From Psilocybe azurescens (lineage: Eukaryota; Basidiomycota; Agaricomycetes; Agaricales; Agrocybaceae), in NCBI GenBank assembly GCA_023853785.1, contig JAJIRX010000718.1, positions 1-64,000 on the forward strand: a stretch of DNA of 64,000 bases, written 5' to 3'. The notes under the pieces were generated by a model that saw only the letters and a list, made by a program, of their open reading frames with translations, made no database searches and was not told the DNA's origin. A program made the position numbers and the translations under genes. How positions within the stretch are numbered: position 1 is the stretch's first letter; every line of letters begins with the position of its first letter. Shown here piece by piece: positions 11,839 through 24,928 of the stretch.

Positions 11839-12238
11839 ATGTCTTTCCTCAGAGGCAATGTCCCAACGTCCGGCGGTGGAGGAGTCAATACCGACAAGAT
11901 TGAAATGGCTGTCACTGAGTGAGCTGTCCTGTTTCTTCCGTCGCTCAAACTCCGAGCCTTACTTCGTTCTTAGGCTTGACACAGTGACGGATTTCTTCAA
12001 CCGAATGGTCCAGTCAGTAGAAAGGGCATACCATACTTTGACTTCATTAATAATTATCTATAGGTCATGTCACTCAAAGTGCATTAGCGCGCGATACGCC
12101 GAACCTGACTTGAACAAGGGAGAAAGCGCGTGCATCGACCGATGCGTCGCCAAATTCAACGACGTCCAGAAGAAGGTCGGAGAGAAACTTCAAAGTCGCG
12201 GTGCTGCCAACGCAGCTGGTGGATTCACTCCCGTATAG
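11839..12238 (+). CDS. TIM10: TIM10 mitochondrial intermembrane-space chaperone
   Basis: Three exons (11839-11918, 11974-12012, 12064-12238) join cleanly. The start MSFLRGNVPTSGG is followed by TDFFNRMVQ, then the twin CX3C motifs CHSKC and CIDRC separated by a GES-containing linker, as in small Tim proteins. The tail ends in AAGGFTPV. Tim10 pairs with Tim9 and escorts hydrophobic precursors across the intermembrane space. Tim9 was considered, but YAEPDLNKGESACIDRC fits Tim10 better. The gene is divergent from UTP4, with fewer than 200 nt between their starts. Confidence 0.93.
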
Positions 12239-12415
12239 TCTTGCAGGCGGACGATAGCTCTCATGCGAGCATATACATTCGACGCATCCACGAACGCCTC
12301 TCTAAACTAATAACCGTCGACAAAAGTATCACTTTTGCTGTAGACGATATAATGGATATGACATATACAATCAGAAGAACCTCCAAAACCTCCATCCCTC
12401 ATATAATGAAATTGT

Positions 12416-12851
12416 TTACTTTCCGAAAGTGGGGAAGCATTCTGTCATCGTTTTTGAGTGCTTGTTAGCCGAGTGTTCCTCGAGTCTGTGGGGAGCGGTA
12501 TGGATGTCAAGGGAAAGGACCGAGTGAGAGATGTCAGAGTTTATATCGAAGGCTTGATATTTACAAGGAGACTTACGCAGGTGCGCGGGTGGTGATCAAC
12601 TATGGTGGTTTAATGCGTCAGTGTTACGAGGGCGAAAAAACGAAAGGCACTCACAAAGTTTTGCCTGCAGACACTGCAGATGATGGATTTAGCAGCCTCG
12701 TTGACTTTGGCCTGACTCTTGGAGCCTTTGGCGGCAGACTTGTCCGTATTGCGCTCACGCTTTTGTGCAGCTTTAGCTCCCTTTAAACACAAGACGATGA
12801 TCAGCCTGACCAACGAATGTTATCTTATTGTGATCGACTTACATTTCCCAT
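12416..12851 (-). CDS. Small zinc-binding SERF/zf-met2-type protein
   Basis: Four exons were read: 12851-12843 (only 9 nt, MGN), 12780-12655, 12599-12577 and 12485-12416. They give 75 residues with no frameshift. The N-terminal half is basic (GAKAAQKRERN, KSQAKVNEAAK) as in the SERF-like N-terminal domain. The C-terminal half has one C2H2 finger, CSVCRQNF with the His pair in LEEHSANKHSK, and ends ECFPTFGK. The layout matches the plant At2g23090-type family found across eukaryotes, whose function is poorly known. The automatic reading frame hides the first and last exons. The gene is tail-to-tail with TIM10. Confidence 0.85.
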
Positions 12852-13192
12852 GGTTATTGAATAGAAGAAGGGGTATTGAGATACAAGGAATATTAGGGCC
12901 GAGAACCAAACGAGAAAAACAACAGGCAAATGGGTTGAAATCAAAGTAGCCTGGTCAGTCTCTCCGCAGACCCCGTCAAAGTTTGCTTACTTACGTAATA
13001 TGATCACTTCCAATCCGGTACCGGCGGGACGACAATGCCGCCATCTCTCACTCGAATTTGCTTTTCGAGAGAAACAATGTGCAACTTTCCACCGTGGCTC
13101 CTTTTGAGAAGGGGTTTCTCATGACCTATCGGCTTACGCTTTCCTTACGCATCTTGACATTACCAAGAATCTTCATCAACTCAAGAAAGGCC
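12852..13192. other. Divergent promoter region
   Basis: Shared upstream region of the small zinc-binding protein (minus strand) and threonine aldolase (plus strand). An in-frame upstream ATG at 13121 could add an Arg-rich leader to the aldolase. Otherwise no supported coding sequence. Confidence 0.4.
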
Positions 13193-14820
13193 ATGTCGAC
13201 CTCTACCTTCTCCTCTATCGCGGATCAGCTTAAATTTGACGTTGTATCCAAGACCCATGCATTAGAAAATGCCAACAAACGCAAGGATATAGCGCGCACG
13301 TTCATCTGTAAGCGATAAACAACATTATTTATCGGGACATACGACCAATATATTTGCTATACAGCCGACACTGTTACAGGTTGAGCTCAGATTTTATTCA
13401 ATCATGCACTCGTATCTGAGTGCAGAATTCAGTGCCGACTGAGGAGATGTATTCTTATGCTGCTCTTGCAACTTTGGGAGATGATGTTTACTTCGAGCCA
13501 TCCACCGCGTCCGTTCAGCATTTCGATCAGGTTTATTCCGTGAATTTAACGACAGTAATCTCACAGGGCATTGGAAGCCCATATCGCCAAGATAACAGGC
13601 AAAGAAGCCGGTCTCTTCGTGGCTTCTGGGACTGCGTCGAACCAAATCGCACTGAGGACCCATCTTAAGCAACCCCCTATTCTGTTCTTTGTGACCATCG
13701 CGCGCATATCCACAAGTAAGTTTAGCTCGTTCGGATCTAAACTGGTCGATTAAATTAGCCAGATACGAAGCCGGAGGTGCTGCCTTCCATTCTGGAGCAG
13801 CCGTTATTGCAGTCGTCCCTACAAACAGTAAGGATAAGATCCGGCTTTGCGTATATGTCGACATTAACACTTTTCAGAGCATCACATCACCCTCCAGGAT
13901 GTTAAGGATAATATCATTATAAGCAATGATACTCATTTGTAAGCCTTACGAAATTATTCAATCACATCCACCGTGCTTACTATCCTATTCTAGTGCTCCC
14001 ACAGAAGTCGTTGCACTAGAGAACACTCTTAACGGGACTATCATACCCCAAGAAGAGGCCATTGCCATCTCAGAATATGTTCACTCCGTGGGCCTGAAGA
14101 TGCATCTTGATGGCGCGAGGATTTGGCACGTCGCTGCAGAAACATCCACTCCTCTGAAGGAACTATGCGATCCATTTGACTCCGTGAGTTTATGCTTCAG
14201 CAAAGGCCTCGGTACGAGCCTTTACTCGAAAGCATACGATCCTCTCTGGTTAATTTGTATTTTTATATAGGCGCACCTCTTGGATCGTGTCTAGTCGGAA
14301 CAAAGGAATTCATCACCAAGGCCCGATGGTTCCGCAAGCTCTTCGGAGGAGGCATGCGCCAAACAGGCTTCCTCGCAGGTGCAGCTGCGTATGCTTTGAC
14401 TAACAACTTTCCCAACTCCCTCGAGTCCATGCTTTGGCGAAACGACTGGAAAGCGGACTAGAGGAGATCGGAGCGAATATTTTGAGTAGGGCCGAGACTT
14501 GCATGGTAGGGATCCTTCATCCCAAGTTGTTTGTTGGTCTAACATATTTACAATAGATCTTCTATGACCCATCTCCCCTTGGAGTGACTTATGATGAAAT
14601 CGGTGACAGAGGATCAGCCCTTCCTGAACCTCTCTTCCTTGGCGGATCGCGCCTTGTGGTTCATATTCAAACATCCGAAGGGGCTGTGGACGACTTTTTG
14701 AGCGTTGTGCGGCAGCTCGCCGAGGAGAAGAAGGCTGCTGGCTTTATCAAGCCCGAAACTCAGGCTAACGGTGAGATTAAGGATGTCTACGTTAGACGCG
14801 TGCCCAAGGCCACAAAGTAA
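13193..14820 (+). CDS. GLY1: Low-specificity L-threonine aldolase (PLP enzyme)
   Basis: Cleaves threonine (and allo-threonine) to glycine and acetaldehyde. Family landmarks in order: PTEEMYSYAALATLGDDVY, TGKEAGLFVASGTASNQIA, the PLP-stacking His in DHRAHIHKYEAGG, ENTLNGTIIP, MHLDGARIW (PLP Asp), the Schiff-base Lys in CFSKGLGAPLGS, and RKLFGGGMRQ. The end is SAGFIK-like (KKAAGFIKPET). One-base frameshifts sit at the C-runs 13673-13677 and 14418-14420, both explained by one missing C. The splice joining STAS to ALEAHIAK near 13520-13566 is not resolved. Starting at the ATG at 13121 instead would give an Arg-rich leader (TYRLTLSLRILTLPRIF) resembling a mitochondrial presequence, so alternative starts are possible. 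Confidence 0.88.
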
Positions 14821-14966
14821 ATTTCACCGTCAGGAAGAGAATATTCTTTCAAGGCCTGGTGGCCAATGGGTAAAGTCTTTATTCATGTAGATCTAGAACA
14901 AGGATTTAATGTATCCGGGAGAGAAGCGGGTATAGTGATTTTATGAAATGTTTGCAAATGTTACAA

Positions 14967-17900
14967 CTATTGCGCAGCAATCTTACAGCTCCGAAGCAAA
15001 AATGAATTAAAAGGGTTCTCGTAAAATATTTCTTCGTCGTCATCGACGACAAAGCTTCCTAGATGATACTGATCCAGCTCCTCATCTGGTGGTGGCGGAG
15101 AGCTAGAAGATAACTGGCGAAACCGTGGCCCATCGTTTCTCCCGAATGGTCTCGCGCGCACAGGGCCATCAGTAAACAATGGCCCTTCACCGTTTCTTGG
15201 GGCTTGTGTAAGTAGACTCCGGCGATATATCTGACTCTGGTCGTAAGACTGAGAAACCTGAGTAGCTGGCGAGTCTTTCAAGAACATTCGATCCGACTCG
15301 CTCTCTTGGTCGTCTTCGCTGTTCGAGCCACCCTCACTGACATCGTCGCCGGAATGGGCTGCTTCACCATCGAACAACGTATTTGCATTCCGGCCTAGAA
15401 TAGTAGGTTTTGGCCGTCTTGACTTCCCCCTTCTCTTTCCCTTTCGTCTTGGATTTCGGTTGAATTGGTGTGGACTCGATACGATTAAGACGACGTTGAG
15501 GTTGGGGCGAAGATTCCATAGCTGGGGACTCAGGCTCATCGAATATGATACGACGTCTCCTTGTGTGATTCCCGACAGGACGCACAGGAAAAGACGGCTC
15601 CGGCATCTTGGGCGATTCCAGAAAACGATCCGGGATAACAGGGGGAGGCATAGTGGTTCTGCCTTCATTCCCTGTTGGAGACGTGGGTCCGCTGGAGAGA
15701 ACTAATGGCGAAGACATTATCTTTTTGGCCTGCAGTAACCGGCGAGTGTTGGTCGTCTTCGATGGAGAGAACAAGCTGGGCGGGATATCCCTGTTAGAAC
15801 CCTGCTGCCAATCGGCAGGTCTCGCCCTACTCGCACTTGGTTCAATAAATTGAACGGAATCCTCCTCTGGCGCTTCGAGAGGATCAGATGTATTCACATA
15901 CATGTCTCTGGAAATAGGATGTGATATTTCGATAGACTCATCTCCAATTTGTATTCGTTTGAAAACAGGTTTGGGCGTGGGACGGATGGGTGAGGAATCG
16001 ACAATTTCAAAGTTGAGATTATCTTCATCATCTTCAACCAACCAAGACATATCATGGTCATGGTCCTCATTAAGTGGATTTTCCGGGGCTGAACTATGAG
16101 ACTGGTGGTCCTCGTCAGGCGGGTCGTCCGGGGTTGAGGTGCGATTTCGAGGTTGCAACCTCCGTCGAATTGGAGAGACGCGACTCTGGTCGGAGTCGGA
16201 TAGTTCGATGACGGATTGGTCTATCTTTCTTTTCGTCTTTGGGGATGGTTCAGGAGTTGGAGACATATTTATAGGAGTTCTTGACCGAGCCTTCCCTTTG
16301 ACATTTGAAAGCGAAACGATGCCTTGTTCGATGTCCATATCATCTGAATCATCTATTCCTTTCTGCGAGAGTTGACTGGAAGTTGGTATCTCGACCTTTT
16401 TCGTCTTGCGTGGTTTGGGCGCTTTGGTGTCACCTAATGTAGCAGACTTCCTGAGCTTACCCTTCGCTGCAGGTTTTTAGTCCCAGAAGGACCTGCAACA
16501 GCGGATTGTGTCCGACGAGGAGCAGGGAGGATGCGACCTGATTCCAGTTCCTCGTCGGTTTGGTCGTCTTGGCCACAAGCATCGAAATCTTTCGGTAAAG
16601 CGACTTTTTCGCCTTCTTGGGTCCTTTGACCACAAGATCGCGTACGGACACGAAACCCGTACTGGCACCGTCAGGAATGTTCCTGGAGATATCATCGTTT
16701 CGCTTCCTCTTCTTCGCAGTGCCTTTCTTCGGAGACCCTTTCTTACGAGCGTCTTCCTTAACATAATGCTGAATCTCGACAACTTTTTCGATACATTCCG
16801 GTTTGATGTGGCTCGGGATGAGACGTTCGACATCCTCATAAAGCTCATAACTCTGTCCTTTGTTGACCATCTTTTGCACTTCTTTGTAGGTACTTTCCGC
16901 TTTGTCGATGTTGTTTTCTTCGCGACCCTCTGCCAGTAGAGCATGGATAACTCCTGCGCGTTTGCGACCTGTTCTTCCAAACCGTTGAATCTAAAAGAGT
17001 TTAGAATTATTCAATTCTGGAATGAAAAGATGTTCGTACCATCCGAGTGGGCGCCTTGTCAGCATCATAGCACACAGTAAGGTCGATTTCACCGATATCA
17101 AGTCCTTCTTCGCCAATGCAGGTCGCGACGAGTACATTATACTCACCGGCTTTGAACTTTTTGATAACCTGTCCGAAGAGAATCAATCATTTGTGAAATT
17201 GGAAGCGACATTCATACTGACCTCAAGCTGCTCTTTCTGTTGAAGGCCTTTATTTCCTTGTTTATCGGTGCCTTGGCCAATAAACTCGGCAGCGCGGATT
17301 AGAGGGCGCTCTTTATCCAGTTCCTTCACTATTTCTTGCACTACTCCTCGGTAGGAAGAAAAACCATAACTTTCGTGTCATCTGGCTCTGCATTGTCCCC
17401 GTCTGCCTCCTCGTCAGCGAGCTTTGATCCGAAGTGTTGGATTAGTATAGTCTTCAACTTTTCGATTTTCGGATGAATGCCCCAGCCAACTTGTCGTTGG
17501 GCTTCAACCTCTTTCATGAGCGTAATGTAGCTGGGGTCATTCTTGAATCGTTTACTGTTATTATTTTGTTTTTTGCTCCTGCCATGTCTTCGTCTATCTC
17601 TGTTCTTAATTCATTGAGATATAAATAGCACGTTTCGAAAGAGCCCGTCACCTATACAACGAATAATTAAATTAATCACAATTTTGGAAGAGAGTTTTGG
17701 GCACATACGAGGTACATCATAACTCTAGCCAGTTTTGATAGCACAGATAATGCCGTAAAGAGGTGAGGAGGAGACTCTCTCATCAAAGCCTGGGCCCTAT
17801 ATGGGTGCAGCGAAATTGCCGATTCGTTAGGACGAAGCACATTGGCTGCAACTAGTTTCTTTATGTGAGGCTACCACACAAGTAAATAACCAGTAAACCC

Positions 17901-19596
17901 AGTAGAAACGAGAAACTTACTTCCATGACCTTCACCAAAAGATTTCTAATCTTTGCGAGATCTTCGTTTGCTTTGATTATATGAGGCACAACCGTCTAGT
18001 AAAAACACATCAGGATCTCTTCAATCATGTGTCATTTGAAAATACCTTCTTGTGGATATACTGTTTAAGGTCTAAACTTTCTTCGTTACGAATTTCAATC
18101 CGACTAATATGCAATCCATCCACCAGCGTTTGAACAGCCTCGACAGTGTTTCCGGGAGTAGCGGTCAAAGCAAGAACCCTAAAATGGGGATTCTTGGCCA
18201 TCATAAATCGGACGACTTGATTGTACGCATAGTCTCCACTGGCACGATGAGCCTCGTCTACAAAAATGTAAATCAACAGATATCAAACAAGTCGAGATGC
18301 ACAGACCTATGACTAGCAAGACGATTTCTCCGACATCACAATTCTGTTTTACCAGATCGTTCATTAATGTCTGGGGCGTCATGAAGAAAACTCGTTTTTC
18401 TCTCCACTAAATCTCATGTAAGCTACTGTGTTACACATGAGTGAGCAAAGCTTACATATCGAGCCCGAGTCGCAGCAGGAACCTCCCCGTTCAATTCCAC
18501 GCTATCATTTCCAGGAATACCACAGGTTTCATGGCAGGCAATAATTTGCTGCGACACCAGAGGTTTGGTAGGAGCAACAAATATAACCTTTCCTTCCGGA
18601 AACCAGCGGTAGTCTATCGCAGGATTCCCCATTAGTTAATTCATTGTCAAGACTGAAAGTGCTCACAGTTCAGCATCATGACGCCTGCAATAAAAGTTTT
18701 ACCCAACCCAGTTGGTAAAGCAACCAGAGTATTCTCGAAGAGACAGTTCTTGACAATGTTATATTGATAGTCTCTTTTGGGTTTATTCAGAGGATATATC
18801 CAATGCTTAGCCTCGAGGAGATCCGGGGTCAATTTCATGGGAGGAGGCTGTTATTGCACCGATTAGCAAAGATCAACAGCATAAAAAGATACATACTGGT
18901 CTGAAAGGATGCCGTATTTTAGTTTCAATAAAAACTCACAGTGACGAAAAGATTAAAGCTTACCCGGCTAGAAACGAGATCGATGGTCAGCAGTTACACA
19001 CAGTGAAACGAGCTAACCAACTTGCTTGAGACGAATGGAGCAGGAAATTGCTCAAATTCTACAGTTTCCTCTCCAGAATCATCCCCAGCTTTACCTTTCC
19101 CCTTGCCCTTCCGTGTCCCACTCTTCGCGTATGCAGTCTGATCCCATTTCTTCGTCTTTGGCGCTTGCTGCCCAAAGAGACTCCGTTGATCAGACTTGGT
19201 TTTCTCTGGCTGAGATCTTGGAGCCTTGTTAGAGTTACTCGACGTTGTAGGAGGTAGGACATCTCCAAAGAGGGTGGTCTGCACTGTGTTCTTGGAAGAC
19301 GTGCGCAAAATCTTGCTGGGTCCAGCCACAGGTTGCGCCTTGCCAGCGTACGTATCATTAATAATATTGTCTAGTTTAGCCAGCTCAGTCTCGTCAACAT
19401 CAAACGTCATATCGTAGAATGACGAGTCGGAGGAAGGTTTCCTGGAGACTTTAGTAGGGGGGAATAGGGGTGTCGAAACAAGTTGCGGTAGTACTGCTTT
19501 GCGAGGTGAAAAATGAGCTGCCTCGATCGCATCTAGTTGTTGTAGGGCTGACAAGTCAAAGTCGTCGTCTCCATCAAAATATCCATCGGAGCTCAT
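14967..19596 (-). CDS. MPH1: MPH1, FANCM-type ATP-dependent DNA helicase
   Basis: The ATG at 19596 begins a Ser/Asp-rich N-terminus. Next come [20 protein letters not shown], Walker [30 protein letters not shown], the DEAH box in [15 protein letters not shown], and [15 protein letters not shown]. The second helicase half has motif [13 protein letters not shown] and [19 protein letters not shown]. The long C-terminal third is low-complexity, with many Ser, Pro and acidic stretches. Family members unwind D-loops and remodel stalled forks. About ten introns are present. A frame change at an A-run near 15410 (GCCAAAACC on the coding strand) fits one extra A, and others are likely in 16400-17500. 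The gene is divergent from the G-patch gene at 19956. Confidence 0.88.
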
Positions 19597-19955
19597 AGCA
19601 ATCGTGAGTAGAAAATGGTAAGGAGAGCAATGTTGAGCCTTTGAAGCACCCGGACATAAACAACTCGCGAAGTGCGTGTTCTAGCGGTGCCACCTTAACG
19701 CGACGTGGTCACGTGTCTGGCCCACATGGCTAATAGCCGCTTCACTCGAAAGCCTCAAGTTCAAGCACAAGCACAACGACAACGATAATAACAACGAACA
19801 CACAAACGATTCCCTAGCTTTGCTTGAACTGTTAGCTTAGCGCTGACATTAATAATACGCAAAGGTGAATTTGAATGCCTTGCTGCTCAGCAAAATGCCT
19901 TGACTTACCACAGTTCCTTCCTCAGGGTCTTTGACTTGGCTTTATCACGCAGACC
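19597..19955. other. Divergent promoter between MPH1 and the G-patch gene
   Basis: No coding support. The stretch holds an ACGCG core near 19698-19702, similar to cell-cycle MCB elements, and a CACGTG E-box at about 19710-19715. Both are short enough to occur by chance. The CA-rich stretch near 19760-19810 resembles a fungal 5' leader. Confidence 0.35.
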
Positions 19956-21721
19956 ATGTCTGCAAACGCAATCGCTCGTTGGAACGCGATCCCGCTGGAA
20001 CGTCCCAATGACGCGGACGCAGGATCTACCACTCTGAAGGTACTCACCCCAACTTCGCTCCGCTAATGGTCCTCGTTACTACTGCCTCTCTCTTTTCTTC
20101 ACCCTATCAGCGTGGAAGACCCGAGGACGATGGAGGTCTTGCCGACAACGACGACGACGACGACGTTTCGCTTGTCTCTCGATCCCCGTCACCCCGTCCT
20201 CACGATTCCATGGACGTGGATGAATCCTACCTCCATAAATATGACGAATACGTCCGAGGCCCGGTTCGGGAAGTCATTACTGTCGAGACAAAGATCAAAC
20301 CCTCCAATAAAGGGTTTGCTCTCCTTTCGAAATTCGGCTGGGTTGAAGGCCAGCCTGTAGGATTATCTGGCGACGGTAAGCGAAAAAATATCTACAGGGT
20401 CACTAAAACACCGTCTGTGATTTATCTAACCCAACTCTAATAGGACGAACTGAGCCTATTCCATTCCATATCAAATCGGACTTGACAGGACTTGGGAAAA
20501 CAAGCCAAGATGTTCGGATGATAGAAGAAACAGTCTCTCAAAGACGAGGTCTTGATTCGGAGCGCCAGCAGAAAGAAAGTGAAGAACAACGTAAATTGCG
20601 AGAGGTACGCCACTGAAACTTACATTAACCTCGCTCAATTCAATCATTTAAACGTGGCACGTCCAAAAACCTTTTCTATAGGACTCAGTAGCTCGCAAAA
20701 CTGCACTAGAATCGGAAATAACATCGACTCTTCGTGCCTTCTATTGTACTCTATGCGACAAGCAATTCAAAAATGTTGCTCAGTACGATGAACACACCAA
20801 CTCATACGCGCACCACCACAAAGCCCGCTTTAAAGACATGCAAGCCAGCGCCCGTCTTAAACCCAAAGAAGAAGTCGACAAACGTAAGGAAAAGGAGCGC
20901 AAGCGAGAGGAGAAGGAACTTCGTAAAATAGCCGCCGCTAATGGTATCAAAATGCCAAAACCAGCCGCCATCCCCAATCCTTCCATTGCACTAGCCTCTA
21001 CGTTACCAGCCGACATCACTAACAGCAACAACAGTGCTGCAACCGCCAACATGGAAATCGATGGCGTTCCCATCCCCACCGACTCGAAAAGGTTAAATTG
21101 GTCCTCAATATCTGGCGATAGCCATCACAGTGCCCAGGGTGATGGCAGCGGCGGCGGTTTCAACAAATCGGGTTGGGCTTCCCTCGGCCCCTCCTCAAAC
21201 TCCAGTCCCGCTGCCCCTAATAATAGCCGATTCGGCCCGCCCATATCTTCTGGGTCTTCCTCCCGGACCTCAGCAACATCAGCAGGCGAACCTACGACAC
21301 AAACGAGCAATCGATCGAGCCATATCCCCACTTTCCGAAACGCCGGTTGGACATCCCTTGACACAGGCAGCTCCCAGCCTCCACCTCCACCTCCTCCAAT
21401 AAGCCGTCAAGCATACGAACACCCACCTCCTCCACCGCCCTTGGAGGCTCCTCCGGCTCCTCCTCAGCTAGGAGGATGGTCGAACACATCGTCCTTGTCT
21501 GCAGGTCTAGGCTCGTCTTCACGACAGTGGCAGAGTTCTTTCGCATCACCACCACCTCCCTCAAATTCATTTGCACCACCGCCGCCCCTCCCGAGCCATC
21601 ATTTCTGCCCTCTGCACCCACACCGCCTCCATCTCACCCTGCGCCGGCCCCACCACCTCCTGAACCTAAGCCCGTCCGTTCAAGCTGGCAACAATTCCAA
21701 AAGAAAGGTGGACGGAAATAA
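19956..21721 (+). CDS. G-patch and U1-type C2H2 zinc-finger protein (GPATCH8-like)
   Basis: Exons 19956-20039, 20111-20375, 20444-20604 and 20682-21721 join cleanly. After an acidic Ser-rich stretch comes the G-patch (GFALLSKFGWVEGQPVGLS, then GRTEPIPFHIKSDLTGLG). A zinc finger follows: FYCTLCDKQF with the His pair in DEHTNSYAHHH. Next is a KE-rich helix (DKRKEKERKREEKELRK). This order matches human GPATCH8. G-patch proteins usually activate DEAH helicases in splicing or ribosome assembly; the partner here is unknown. The C-terminal 200 residues are Ser-, Gly- and Pro-rich with poly-proline runs, ending RSSWQQFQKKGGRK. That ending needs a one-base shift at the C-run 21585-21588. Confidence 0.85.
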
Positions 21722-22314
21722 TCTCGCTGCTCAAATTGTGTATACCCTTAGCTTTGACTTTTGCCCTGTCCATGCTCGTTATCCTCAAAATTGTTTGTCA
21801 CACAAAAATAGGAATACTTCGATTCACAAAAATTTGCTCTCAAAAGGTATTATCAACAAACGAGGCTGATTCATTATGTATGTAAAAAAAAACTATCTCA
21901 GCTGAGAGGTGAGGGAGACGAAGAGTAAAAAGAATACGAAAAGAGAACAATACTAATTAGCTACATTTGGAGAGAAAGGTGGTATGCGACGAAGATGGCT
22001 ACGTTCCCGAATAAAAAAGGTTCGTATGATTGATGAATTTTGAACGATGTAAAAGTAGGTAAAAAATATGACTTTTGTGGACAACATCGGTAGCAAGAGT
22101 GATTCGACAGAGGACAAGAAAACGAGCGACTGCGTCCCACGGACAAGATGGAACAGTTGGTTGACAAGGTGCAAGACTATCACTACAAAGGCCAAAGAGT
22201 TATGGATATATATGGGTAAGAGAGAGCGCGCAAGAGAAGTCGAAACGACAGGCAATGGGACCGAAGAAAGAAATAAAAAGTTTGGCAGCGGCGCGGCGAA
22301 CTGTCACCTTTAAA
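21722..22314. other. Convergent 3' intergenic region
   Basis: Nearly 600 nt between the stop codons of the G-patch gene and the BET gene. AT-rich with short A-runs and no supported coding frame. It probably holds both 3' untranslated regions. Confidence 0.45.
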
Positions 22315-24928
22315 TTACTCTGAATCGCTCCCAGAGCTGTCCGAGCCAGAGCTCGAGTCCGATGAGTGCTCGCTCTCGTCGTTTCGTCGTGCTGGAGCAG
22401 CGCTGGTCGCACCGTGGGGTTCGAACAGGGCCATGCGCTCTTCCAGCTGACGAATCTTCTCTGCCTCCTTCTCTTCATCCATACTCTTGCGCCTGAGACC
22501 ACCTGTGCCCGTGCCCTTGCCGGTGCGATTGCGCTTGGGTTGCGCTGGCTGGCGCATAGGACGTAGGACAAAATTATAGAGCTTGGTGAGGACGGCCGCT
22601 GGTAATTGATCAATCTCCAGCTCAATCTCCTCTGTGCTCTGTGATTCAAAGAACAGGTCAGGGCCAGTGTGTGCAAGGGCAAAAGATAACGAGTTGAACA
22701 GGCGAAAAAGACACTTACGTCTCGGATCTCGGGAACACCCTCGTGAATGATCTGGATGACGCGCTCCAGCCGGGCGCCGTCAAGTTTGCCAATGGACTCG
22801 CTGAGATCTTTCTTCTGTTCAAAGGTGAGGACGTCGTCATCAGTGACGTTCTTCTTGGTTTTCTTCTTGGACGGTGCCTTAGGTTGCTTGGGTGGGGGCT
22901 TTGACGTCGACGCAACAGGCGCCTTCTCCTTCTTCTTCTCTTTCTTCTTCTCCTTGGGTGCTTTGGCCGTCTTAAGAGATTCGATGTTATTCTTCATCGT
23001 CTCAATCTGGCTCTCCATCATCGCAATAGCGCCTAAATAGAAATAAATAAGCATCGATATGAAAGTAAGAATCCAACAACTTACGTCGACGCTCTTCATC
23101 AGAGTCTTCTTCGTCCTCTTCCTCGTCATCACTAGCGTCTTGAGGTTGCAGAGGTGGAAGACTCTTCCACTTGTCGTCGAAAAGTCGCTGCAACTCCTGT
23201 CCGGCGAGATTGACCGGTGTGCCCGAAGGGTTAAAAGTGAAACAGTTGCGAATCATTAATTTGAAATCGTCATAAAAGCTCTGTGCAGTTTCGTATTCTC
23301 CGCCGTCTAGTTTCTTCCGGATTGTCGACAAATCCATAGGCTTTTTGATGATTTTCGGATACGAGGGAATTTCAAGCTTCTGCCAGTCTGAATCACGTGT
23401 TTGTTAGGAAGCAGAAGTATTGATCAGAAAATTGTACTCACCAACAGGTTCGTAGAATGGATAAGCGAAGCCAGCATATTGTTTTCTATTCAACTCTTGC
23501 AAAATTTTGTTACAATACTTGAGCTGCTCGGATGTGCCATCAGGTTTAGTCTTCTTGCCTTTTCGGTTCTTCTTCGGCGCGTCGGCATAGGGTAAATCTT
23601 TCGGTGGCGGAGGATGAATTTCGCGCTTGGGACGGCCGACGGCCTCTGCGTCTGAGCGTCTGATAACAGGAACGGATGTCGAGGCCCGACGGGGAGCAGG
23701 AAGATTTTTCTTATTAGCGACAGGTGTGGGTGCCACTGGGGCGGGTGGCGTGGTGGCCTTTCGAACGACAGCGGGTTTAGGAGCGGGTTTCTACGAGGGC
23801 GAAAAAAAAGTCACATCAAACCTCGATGCGGTAATCAGTGATGCGAGAAAAAACTGACCTCTATTCTAGGGGGTAGATGTTTGATAGCTTTCTCGTAAAT
23901 CTCCAGAATCCGCTTTGCCATTTCCGAAACGAGGTGATCAGGGCCGTTGAAGGTAATAGCGTTCTGTACCATCAGACGAACATCCGCTGTCACATCCTCT
24001 GCGTCGTAGTAGCGAGGATTGTGGGGGTTTGAATCAGGCCTGGAAGGGTTGGAGGCAAAAGCTTGCGCTCAATGGTGGAGATGTCCATGGGCGTTTTGAT
24101 GATGGAAGGGTAATGAGGGACATTGAGCGCGATAGGGTCGACTGGACGTAAAAATGGAATGCCGTCTTTCAATTTCCTCAATGTCCTGAGTGTGGAGCCA
24201 ATATAGCGATATTGCTGCGGAGTGAGGGTGCACTCCCTCGTCGGCGGCGGGGGCTGCGAAGTCGACGAAGACGCATTGGTGGTGGGTGGAGGAGGAACTG
24301 TCGTTGGCGGTGGCGGAGGGGTAGGGGCGTGCGATACTGGAGGTGGAGTGGCGGACTTCAGACGAGCGACGAAGCCAAAGATCAGCACGCCTGGAACGGC
24401 GCACAGAGAAGGAGAAAAAGAGACTCACATGAGTCATGGACGCCATGTCCGCGTCTGAATGGACTCTCGCTCGCTTAGCGGGGGCTCATCGTGCTCATTG
24501 TCGCTGTCGTCGTGATAGGACCTGGTAGACGAGCCGATTGCCGTTTGTAGCTGGATGGTCGATGCTGGCCATGGAAAAGTCGGCGGAGATGCCGGGAGTA
24601 GCTGCGGGAATGTGAGAGTCGCCCATCACGACATCGGCGGTGCCATGAATGGAAATGGGGGCTGCAAAAATAACAAGGTAAGACAAAGAAGTGAGTAGAA
24701 CGGACTTGGCATACCATCGAGCTCCTTTACGGGAAGGGGCTCGTGGCGGACATCGCTCTCCTGCTCGTTGTCGGCGTAGTCCATGTCGATCTTGACATCG
24801 GGGGCGACCGAGTTGTCGACGGGGGTTGCGGGGGAGTCTGTGGCCGGAGAAGGAGGGTTATCATTGAGCGCGTGTGGCAATGGAAACACTTTGGCCGATA
24901 TACCATTGGTGGTGTGACCCGAGAGCAT
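22315..24928 (-). CDS. BDF1: BET-family double-bromodomain protein (BDF1)
   Basis: The ATG at 24928 begins a Pro/Thr/Ser-rich N-terminus. Bromodomain 1 shows PFLRPVDPIALNVPHYPSII, KTPMDISTIERKL and NAITFNGPDH. Bromodomain 2 shows AYPFYEPVDWQKLEIPSYPK, KKPMDLSTIRKKLDGGEY and NCFTFNPSGTPVN. After an acidic stretch and a Lys-rich coiled region comes an ET domain (LTFEQKKDLSESIGKLDG, VIQIIHEGVPEI, EIELEIDQLP). A C-terminal Ser/Asp cluster ends SGSDSE. BET proteins bind acetylated histone H4 and work with TFIID. Frameshift at the G-run 24480-24484 (one base missing). Several introns of 50-60 nt. Confidence 0.92.

Noticed and set aside
22200..23132. Long minus-strand frame through the BET gene (310 codons)
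   Set aside because: It reads through two real introns and changes into a shadow frame after the ET domain; the spliced BET model explains the conserved sequence better.
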